Assembly: GCA_027575765.1 (NCBI GenBank)
Contig: JANBPT010000907.1
Location: 1-19,359, forward strand
DNA length: 19,359 nt
Direction of reading: 5' to 3'
Source of the DNA: Tieghemiomyces parasiticus
Lineage: Eukaryota > Kickxellomycota > Dimargaritomycetes > Dimargaritales > Dimargaritaceae
Under the pieces are notes generated by a model. It was not told the origin of the DNA and made no database searches. It worked only from the letters and a program-made list of their open reading frames with translations. How positions within the stretch are numbered: position 1 is the first letter of the stretch; each line of letters starts with the position of its first letter. The translations under genes were made by a program, and so were the position numbers. Shown piece after piece: positions 9,644 to 18,000 of this stretch.

Positions 9644-10200
9644 TGTAACGGGGGAGTAATTGGAGTACTAAGCTTGAATTTGCTTATTTATTTCAAGCAC
9701 TACCTTAACTCCTTGGGACAAGAGTTGCCGGAGTTTAAGTGCGTGTTGTTAGTCAACCTCAGGACCGTTCATTGCTTGAGAGGTGGATTAGGTTGCTTGC
9801 CGGGATGGGTTCAAGATTTAGGGATCACCTAGGTGTTTTCGATATGTACCACTGCCTTCCTGATCAACGTGGAAGGCGGCGGTCCTGCTTCCGCAGAGGC
9901 GGCTGCCTCTTGCCGGTTGCAATAGGGTAAGTTGTGAGGATGGGAGACCCCAATGAAAAACAAAAGAGAAAAGAAGGAGAGAAAGGTGGTCTGCACTACT
10001 GACGAACCCTATATTGAAAGTTTGTCATTGGGGCACTAGTGGCGGAGTACCCCAAAGGTGGACAATGCACCATCCTTGCTCTCTTATCCCACTGTCAGCA
10101 TTTTTCTCTTATGTCCTTCCTGAGTTGAGGCCTTAAGAATTCCGGTATTCATCCCGACTTCTTTATTCTATATTTCCCCTACTGTCTTCAGCCTATACAA
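9644..10200. other. Intergenic region downstream of RED, possibly with LTR remnant
   Basis: It starts with TGTAACGGGGGAG (LTR-like). A plus frame at 9739-9930 begins with GTG, is Arg-rich and has no recognisable domain. A GTAAGT donor-like site follows at about 9928. A purine-rich stretch lies at 9950-9990. The last 60 bp are the RED 3' UTR. No tRNA or other RNA gene was seen. Confidence 0.35.
10162..10167 (-). terminator. Polyadenylation signal AATAAA for the RED gene
   Basis: The plus strand reads TTTATT, so the minus strand has a perfect AATAAA starting 34 nt after the RED stop codon (TAA, 10201-10203). This is a usual distance for a compact fungal 3' UTR. Confidence 0.55.
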
Positions 10201-11522
10201 TTAAACAGAATCCGACTCTAACACATTATAATTATCGCCGACTCCAGCAAATATGTCATCATCACTACCGCCGATTTCGCTATCACTTGAGCTATCAGAG
10301 GGGTCCGAGCCGCTGTGTGTGGTAACTTCGGTAGCTTTCTCGGCAATCTCGATGGGGCCTTCGGGCAGATGACTCGTCAGATGGGTTGGGGAAAATGTCG
10401 TAGAACTTATTGGCAAGCCTGGGGAGGCCTTGGGCGTAACCCTGGCCGGGTGGCGAGAGTGTCGGGTGAATACCTGCATCACTTTCTCCATGACGAGACT
10501 GGCGGTCCCGTCGGCCTCAGTGCCTCCAGCGGCTGACCCGGGATCATTCATCTGTTTCCGGGCCTCCATCCGGACCAACTCGACCTTGCTGCGCAGCACT
10601 GGGGTGGGCACAGCTAGCGGGTCGCGGTAATTACCCTGGCTATCGGCAAGCTCGAAGGCGAAGTACATGCGACCGGGCTGGAACTGTGGATTCTCCCGAG
10701 GCAGTTCGCTGCGGTACCGTACGGGCCACAGGACGCTGGCGTTGTAAATGGCGGACCCACGAGGAGTCAGGAAGTGCGGGAGTGGTAGGGCCGCCAGCTC
10801 GGCCGCGCGGTCAGTGATCGTGGCGGTCGATGTGGCCGCTTTTTCGTGGTGAAGCCGTTCGAGAGCTTCATCAATATCCTCATCCGGGGCTTCCCCACTG
10901 GCGGCTGCGGCATCTTCGCGCCGAATCTTGTCGAGGAACAAGTAGTCTAGACCCTTAACAAGATGGGTACGTTCCAGATCGCCGCCAAGGTATTTCGATT
11001 GCTCATAGGAAATGTCCTGCTGCTCGGCGCCGTCCGCGCCGGCTGTATTAAAATCGAAGGGCTGGGCATTAATTGCGGACGCGGTTTCGGAAATGCCAGG
11101 GACGGACTGGTATCCCTGCCGCCGCCTTTCGGCCGCCCGGTCGCGATACTTGGGCTGGGGCTCGGCCGTTGTATCTGGTTTCGAGGCGGGTCGCTTACCC
11201 TTGGACTTGCTCGGCCTGGACGATTGTCCTGCGGCCCCAGGAGCGGTACGCCGGGCGTGAGCGAACGACCCGGGTTGCTGACTCGAGTCTGCCTGACGCC
11301 GCGGCGTGGCCAGCAGCTTACGGAAGTCCTCCTGATTAAGTCTAACAATTGGACAGAGCGGGACGGTGACCGTGAGGGTTGACGATTGCGTGATATAGGT
11401 GTGGTTAGTTCCCGTGTAATTTAAAACCGTTGGCATGGGCTGGTGAGGCCGTGGTCAACCTAAGCGGAAGGGTCACAGACAATATATACCCCATACACTT
11501 ACCCGCCCTGTCGGTCTGACAT
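10201..11522 (-). CDS. RED/IK-type spliceosomal protein (two exons)
   Basis: Proposed CDS: exon 1 11522-11503, intron 11502-11342, exon 2 11341-10201; 386 residues. RED family hallmarks in order: LNQEDFRKLLATPRR (residues 8-22), KYRDRAAERR (71-80), QSKYLGGDLERTHLVKGLDY (121-140), PGRMYFAF (229-236), PTPVLRSK (252-259), and a Ser/Asp-rich C-terminus with DDDIFAGVGDNY. In animals RED partners with Smu1 in the precatalytic spliceosomal B complex, so the role is nuclear pre-mRNA splicing. The uninterrupted frame alone would start at 11436 and add a 31-residue leader unlike the family. The spliced start joins ATG at 11522 (context CACAATG) directly to the conserved LNQEDF block. The intron has GTAAGT, a CTAAC site and TTAG. 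The protein is shorter than animal RED (over 500 residues) and lacks the long RE/RD repeat. It is divergent with NAT9. Confidence 0.92.
11342..11502 (-). other. RED intron 1 (decides the true start codon)
   Basis: On the minus strand: donor GGCGG|GTAAGT at 11502, branch-like AACTAAC about 62 nt before the acceptor, acceptor TTGTTAG|A at 11342. Length 161 nt, phase 2. An internal AG (CGCTTAG, about 11460) would give a 42-nt intron, but that frame soon meets a TAA, so the long intron is preferred. Confidence 0.78.
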
Positions 11523-11934
11523 TGTGTTTGTGCGTTGGACAGTGTGAATGTGAGATGTACACGTTGCTAATAAGGGCCAGGCCACGAATATGTACCAACG
11601 GTAATGCGATCTTCTCGACGTTTCAATGAGGGCACTCGGCGGGTCGAACAACTACAACTTGAATATAGACGGGGACGAAATGAATTCAATCCAAGAAGGC
11701 TGAGGCATCATGCAACGGCCTGTGATTCAGGGTGTGAACTAGCCATACGGCAGGTTGCGAGTTTCTGGTGCACTCAAATGCCATGGACTAAATGTCCCAA
11801 TGTCAGTATGTGAACTATAAGTTACTTAGCTAGACTACTAACCTTGAACATCGTCAACTGATCGCAGTTCGTTTCCACAGTTTACCTCGAACATTCCTAT
11901 TCAGCCATAACCAATCTCTCGAACTGCAGTTACC
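11523..11934. promoter_or_regulatory. Divergent promoter region between RED and NAT9
   Basis: A 412-bp gap separates the two start codons, which point away from each other, so it must hold both core promoters and 5' UTRs. No consensus TATA box is obvious. A plus frame at 11604-11813 has no protein-like features and is taken as chance. The CCACAG near 11879 could be a 5' UTR acceptor, but no matching donor is clear. Confidence 0.6.
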
Positions 11935-13529
11935 ATGCGGACCAACAGCAATACCGTACTGGTAAGTTACCTGGCAGGCCCTCTGGGGAGATAATTAGTT
12001 GGGGCCTCAATTTCCCCCTAGACCATGGAGTGAGCTTCACTCAAGCAGACCGGCACCCCCGTTGCTAATTCAACACCTATTGCCCACTCCCCTCTTTGTC
12101 GAATACCTGCATATCGCTACGTTAAAAGGTAGGTGATAAGGTCCTGCTTGTACCTTACCGCGCTGAGCACGTACCAGCCTACCACGAATGGATGAAGGAC
12201 CCGTTTCTACTTGGTAAGACTAGCACAGATGGCGCCTCGCGCCAATACACCCAGGCTGTCACAATGCGGGGAGCTACCTGTGCACATTTTGTATAACTAG
12301 GCTAACCGCCCGATGGCCTGGGGAGCCTATATTACTTTAATCTCCGCTCGATCCAGAGATGACCGCCTCCGAGCCCCTCACGTTGGAAGAAGAGTACGCG
12401 ATGCAGCTCAAATGGTGCGAAGACGACGATAGTAAGTAAGCCATGGCTGACGGGGCCGAGCTGCTGACGATGGGCGGGGGTTTTCAATGTCATGCATCAT
12501 CCAACTAACCGCAGCTTTTGATCCACCCTGCCGTGCTATTTTCCCGACGGGACCGCCCCATCCGCCACTTCACTCACCGACCTGGCCTGCACGTCCCGCT
12601 TGCCCCTCGCTTGTCACCCGTACTCCAGAATGCACCTTTATCGTCCTGGTCCGCCATCAGGACGCTGATGTGCACGCCAATGCCCACGATCTAACCGGTA
12701 AGTTTTCGGTTGGTGCGTATAGCCTCAGTACGCCAGCGCACGGCTCGAAATGAATCTGTCACCCAACCCCCCCCCCTCTATCCTATGGGTTTTGCATCGC
12801 GCTGACCCACCTCACCCATCCTATTAACTACCTCCGCTTTGATACTATTGCTCTGTTCACGACTACAGCAATGATCGGGGACGCCAATCTCTTTTTCAAC
12901 GACTTGGACGACCCCCGGGCCTGTGAAGTCGAAATCATGATAGCTGGTGAGTGAACCCTGCATCGATCTAGGCCGCGTAGTGGTGCAGGGGTCGACCTGA
13001 CCAATAATGGACGCTGGAGCGTCTAGAGCCACCGGGGCTGTACCCACAGCCTACCTAACTGTTCATCCCTCCTCATCAATATGCCAATGGTGCAGAACCA
13101 GCGTTCCGCGGGAAAGGTCATGGCACGGAGGCCACTCAGTTACTTATGAACTACGGTAAGCCGGCCTGCCATAAGCGGCCCCACCGTAAACAATAGACCA
13201 TAGGTGCGACAAGTATCACCATGCCCCCTCTGCCTTCTCGGTACGTCTAGACTAACGGCAACCTTCGACCATGCCCGCTCGCACAATTGGATCCCCTGTA
13301 CACAGGTGTTGCCAAGCTTAACGTACAGCGCTACACCGCCAAGATATCAGCCAAGAACGAGGCCAGCATTGGACTCTTCACCAAGAAATTAGGGTTTAGA
13401 CAGACCGGGTTTTCTGAGGTATTCCAGGAGGTAGCGCTGGAACGACCCGTCGATTCGAGTGATTTGACTCCCGTGGGCCAGGCCCTCATCAGACCACTGA
13501 CACTACTTTACAATCCCGTAGAAATGTGA
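11935..13529 (+). CDS. NAT9: N-acetyltransferase 9 homologue (GNAT family), seven exons
   Basis: Exons: 11935-11961, 12129-12213, 12357-12431, 12629-12697, 12869-12946, 13096-13155, 13306-13529; 618 nt, 205 residues, close to the length of human NAT9. Conserved blocks: MRTNSNTVLVGDKVLLVPY (1-19), YHEWM (27-31), TASEPLTLEEEYAMQ (40-54), KCTFIVL, MIGDANLFF, EVEIMIAEP, the acetyl-CoA pyrophosphate loop RGKGHG (116-121), then AKISAKNEASIGLF, KKLGF and VFQEV. All donors are GTAAG or GTGAG. CTAAC-type branch sites are clear in introns 5 and 6. NAT9 is a GNAT-fold enzyme; in Drosophila it is linked to microtubule stability, but its substrate is not settled. Introns are 143-197 nt and introns 2-6 are all phase 1. 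Every junction was chosen because it restores an uninterrupted family match. Confidence 0.95.
12767..12777. repeat. Poly-C run in NAT9 intron 4
   Basis: A run of about ten C within the intron, a simple tract without coding consequence. Confidence 0.6.
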
Positions 13530-15059
13530 TGAGCGATGACAAAGTCAGGTTCGCAAGGCAGAGTCAGCATAACTATTAAGTATGACTACTATGGAATTGT
13601 GGAGTGATTGAGCTGTCTAACAGAGCCTACTATGATTGGTGTTGATTAAAATTAAATATATGGTTCTGGTAAGGGTGCGGTGATACTGATATCACCACCC
13701 CCATACTCGTGCTTTGAAGAAGTGGCACTTTCCTCAACTTTCCAAGCGGCCCATTCGCTGGGGTTGGAAAAATGTAGCCATGAGCGCACAGGCAACCCCT
13801 TCGCCCGCCCATCGCCAACACATTTCAATCTATTCAACAAGTAGAACGGCTAACCCCCCTCTCACAGTCACACTCCCTCACAGCCAATGGCTAATGGGTG
13901 ATTTATTCCTTACTCCATAAAGATCGACCGTACCGTCGCGGAGTGTACAAGACGACGGGGTAGTATCGCCCTGGCGGTTCCATAAGCAAGCTAAGTAGGT
14001 CTTATTGGGTAGGCCCTGGATATAATGTTGAAGTGCGCGGACCAGTAGCTCAATGTCAGAACTAATTGATTAATTTTGCCACACTCGGCCGGAATAGGGG
14101 GCGGCCGCCGACAAGCTACGCTTCACCATCACCGGCTTTCCTATTCGACTGGCATGTCAAGCCAGGAACCATCAGTCGCTCGTATTTAGTGAAGTCAGCA
14201 CCGCTAACTATCCATCCAGACTCCAGGCGATTCCCTCCTTAACCATTGGTGCCTAATTTTTAGATGGCTCATGATGACCAGCTTGCCCTCCTCTCCATTC
14301 AATAGCTCACTGTGTCACCCTTGCGGGATAGAGGGGAAAGAGGGTCACCTCCAGCTTCCCACCAAACAAAACCTTCACTATCCAGTAGCGGGCCGACCGA
14401 CAGCACCACCCATCCGCCCCTATTCAGACCACCTTCCGTAGTGATCGCAGGTTGCCCTCTTCATTCCACACCGCAGTCTGAACTGTCTAGCACTGTAGGG
14501 GTCCTGTGAGCTGTGCCGTGTAGCCTCTACCTGCTCCCCGCACCACCTTGTTCTGGTATTCATAGTCCCAACCACTCCCGCCCAAAGCAAATTGCCATTT
14601 ACACACCATCACTACGGCCGTGGCGGGGTCCAGTGCCGTGGGACAAACCCCAGCCACACACAACCACTTTACCGCCCCCAGCCATCTGCTGGCCTGTCAT
14701 TAGTAGTGTCTTTCCCTGGCTCGAACGTTCCTGACACACACCTCTTACCACCACCGCTACCCCCCTCCTCCTTCGTCTATTTCGAACCTCCAGACCCCCC
14801 TTTATCCCCGGCGCCGACTACTGCTATTCGCCCCGGGTCGGTTACTTGTCCAAATTTGGGATCCATTCCTCTCGACTTCTTTGCACCTCTAATCCCCCAC
14901 ATTTGAAGCCAAACTTTCAGTACCGGGGACGCACTAGTCAGTATTTATCCTTCGCCACTTTCCTTTCTCCCCACCCACACGTCATTCGCACGCTAAGCCA
15001 CCCTACCCCACATATACCAACCATCAACACTCGCGCCGTCCCTTTTCCTTTGCCCGTCC
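13530..15059. promoter_or_regulatory. NAT9 3' flank and SCAP upstream region
   Basis: There is no convincing gene in 1.5 kb. The first 130 bp are AT-rich (13570-13665) and probably hold the NAT9 3' end. From about 14300 to 15059 the plus strand is strongly pyrimidine-rich (CACC, CCTCC and TCCC repeats), as in many fungal promoters and 5' leaders. Plus frames here (14312-14509, 14513-14734, 14592-14906, 14846-15283) are Pro/Ser/His-rich by-products of that composition. An in-frame TAA at 14994-14996 precedes the SCAP ATG. ATCACCACCC near 13692 resembles a sterol regulatory element but is too far upstream and too weak to call. Confidence 0.55.
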
Positions 15060-18000
15060 ATGCGCTCCTCGGCCGCCGCCCATGGCACACCCCAGACCGT
15101 GTGGCAGCGGTACTTTTACCGCCACGGTCGCTTCTTCGCGACCTACCAGGCGTCGATGCTCTTGCTGACCGTGGCGTGTATTGCTGTGCTGATCCTGCCC
15201 CCGTTCTTCCACCTCATCCACACCGCCTGGGTCCGCCGCGAGATCCCGTACACCTTCACACCCATAAGCTCTTATCTGCGTGACGCCAACTTTTTCGCTC
15301 GGGCCAACGCGGAGCCTATGTTACTATGGCAGACCGTGAAGCTGGCCCCGAGCCTGGCCGCAGTTAACACAAGTGCCGAGGGCGACGGCGGTGCGCGGGT
15401 GCCAACCTCCCGGGACACACTTTACTCCCTCACTCGGCCCTCTCTGAGTTACCTACTACGCTTTCAGCACCTGCTCGAGACTTGCGAAGTCAGTTTGGCC
15501 GAGGTCGAAGCGTTGAGCCGCGACAGTGACCTAGAGACGATCCCAGTACCCTATGAACCCCTATTACCGCACCCTTTAGGTTCCCCCTTATTCCGGCTGT
15601 CCGATATCTGCTATCGGACAACTCCCGAGGCCCGATGCCTGGTCCTGTCCCCGGCCGTGTACTGGGACTACAACCAGCAGCAGCTTATGGAGGACCCGGA
15701 TCTCGCGGCCACAGTCCGCCGGCGGTCGGCCGATCTATTATCCGCCCGTGGCGTACATGCCCCACCGGAGATGCTGTGGGAGAACCTGCGACTGGGTGGC
15801 AATGATCCCACCATCGCGACGTTATGCACTGACGGCCATCCGGGCTGCCCTGCCATTGACACCGTATCCTCACCGTTGCCTATCCCGGTCACCGTCGAAG
15901 GGTTCCACCTTGCAGTGGCGGCCGTGGAGACGTGGTCCCATTCCGTCCCGGCGCGGGCCATCTTGCAGACCCTCATCCACCACGTCGTGGCCCGCCTAGA
16001 AGCCGTACCGTTGAACTGCACCGGCTCCGACGATGCGTTTGAGTGCCCAACCCTGCCACCGGCCACCTTACACCTCGATCCGCGGGACCGGACTGTCCGG
16101 GCGCTATTTCAGACCGATTATAGCAGGTTTGCTGTGGAACACTACTTCCTAGCGGTGGGCTGCCTGGGCCTTTTCGCTTATATTTACTACACCTTCTATC
16201 GGCTCGACTTGGTCAAGTCAAAAATCTGGCTGGGCATCGCCACCACTCTGATGCTGGTGTGCTCCATGTTTCTGGCCTTAACCATCTGCACCTCTGTCAG
16301 TCGCGCACACCCGCTGCTACCCTGGGAAATTCTGCCCTTCTTCGTAATCATCGTGGGCGTGGAGAACGTCCATGCTATCACTCAGAGCGTGGTCCAACTG
16401 CCGTTCGACCTACCCGTGCGGGAACGGATTGGCCTGGGGCTCTCGCATGTGGGCCCCACAATGCTGTTCCGCCTCCTGGCTGAGGTGGCCGGCCTGACCC
16501 TGGGTGTGGGTCTGAGCACCGAAATTGTCCGCGAGTTTTGCATATTCCTGATTCTGTCCATCATTGTCGACTTCGTCTTCCAGGTCACCTTTTTCATCAC
16601 GGTCTTGTCTATCGATATCCGTCGATTGGAACTGTCCGATCTTTATCACCGTCGCCGACAGAGCCACCCCGGTGGCGAGCACGCCGGCACAGCCGATCTG
16701 AACCATCCGCACACCCTGGCTGCCGCTTCGTCATCCTCGACTTCGTCATCAGGTTTCCGTGGCCGACCCTACGACAAGTCCTTTAGTGCAATGTTACTAC
16801 TAGCCCCGGCTATTGTGTTTCGCCACCTGCACCGCCTCTGGATGCGACAGCGGGCCTATAGCATCTTCCTATTGGTGGCCTTCGTGGGGTTACTCTACTA
16901 CCTCTACGATCACACTTCCCATGCGGTCAACATCATTTTCCCCGCCCAGGAGAACGCCTTTATCTCCAATCTCCTGTTGCGGGACTCGGCCCAGATCTTG
17001 GGTCAGGTCATGGCTGGATTCCACTCCATCGAGGTGAGTCGTCGGCTGGTAGTCCGTTACTTGCTCTCGTACCCAACCCACCGGGCTTACCTACAGGTCC
17101 TACCCGCGGCCGCTGCTGTCGGGTCCCGCGGCGGCGAGGCGCACGCGCTGTGGACCACGGCCTCTCTGGGCCGCTGGGGCCTCATCCTACGCCCTCTCGC
17201 CCTATTAATCGATGCAGTCGCCGCTGACCTGCCGGCGCTCATACGGCGCTGGTCGCTTCCCTACTGGCTTGTTGTCATTTGGGCGGCTGTCGCCATGGTT
17301 CTGGTCGTCCTGGCGGTCCGCGGGATCATCCGAGGCCGTGGATACCGACCCACACCGCATCCACTCTGGCGCCTACTGGCTCCCGTGGGCCTAGCAACCG
17401 CGAGCCATGGCCCGGACGTCCGGATCGACCACGCCGGGGCCGTCGATCTTAACCCGGGGTTCCTGACGGACCTCCGCGCCCTGCGCCCCTGGGGTCGACA
17501 CCACGTACTGACGATCAGCCAGGACGGTAGCTGTGCGCTGCAGACCATGCGCGACCTGGCTGGCTACGTCTCTGGAGGTCCCGTGTTCAGCCGCTGGCGG
17601 ACCGTGGCCGAAGCGGACCGCATGGCCACCCCGCCGTCGCTCCTGGCCGGTTTACCGGCAGATCTAACTCATCGACGGTCTGACCCGCGTTTCGCTACCG
17701 ACTACAGTCGGCGTTGGGGCGCGCTCACCCTCGATGGACTGAAGGTATACCTTTGGGCAGCCGCTGCTGAGAGCTCCACCACGGCTAATGTGGAGGGCAC
17801 CTTCTTTACGGTACCTACCGCGGATGTTGCTCATACCCGGGGGCCGGTGACGTGTCTCGCCCTCCTGCACAACGTCGGCGCCAATGATCGGTGGGAGCTG
17901 CATAGCGAACCCCCGTCGGCCCCGGCCATGAGGAAACCGTTGACGTCGACGCCTGTCCTGGCCGTCGGCCGTGCCAACGGCTCTCTTGAGTTCTACGTGA

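Noticed and set aside
9739..9930. 63-codon Arg-rich frame
   Set aside because: It starts with GTG, has no domain, and is not linked to neighbouring exons by clear splice sites.
11604..11813. Plus-strand 69-codon frame between RED and NAT9
   Set aside because: No motif, no splice context, and it occupies the shared promoter.
13204..13246. A possible small NAT9 exon between AG (13203) and GTACGT (13247)
   Set aside because: Skipping it joins exon 6 to 13306 in phase and gives an exact family match (NYG|VAKLNV). Including it shifts the frame to an early stop.
13688..13700. ATCACCACCC as a sterol regulatory element for SCAP
   Set aside because: About 1.4 kb upstream, an imperfect match, next to the NAT9 3' end. 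Not supportable by sequence alone.
14312..15283. Overlapping Pro/Ser/His-rich plus frames upstream of SCAP
   Set aside because: They are products of pyrimidine-rich DNA, with no domains. The last one overlaps the SCAP start in another frame.
17034..17096. GTGAGT...CTACAG, 63 nt, as an intron inside SCAP
   Set aside because: It is a multiple of three, open in frame, has no good branch site, and is much shorter than every other intron in the window (107-197 nt). It is left as coding, but transcript data could overturn this.
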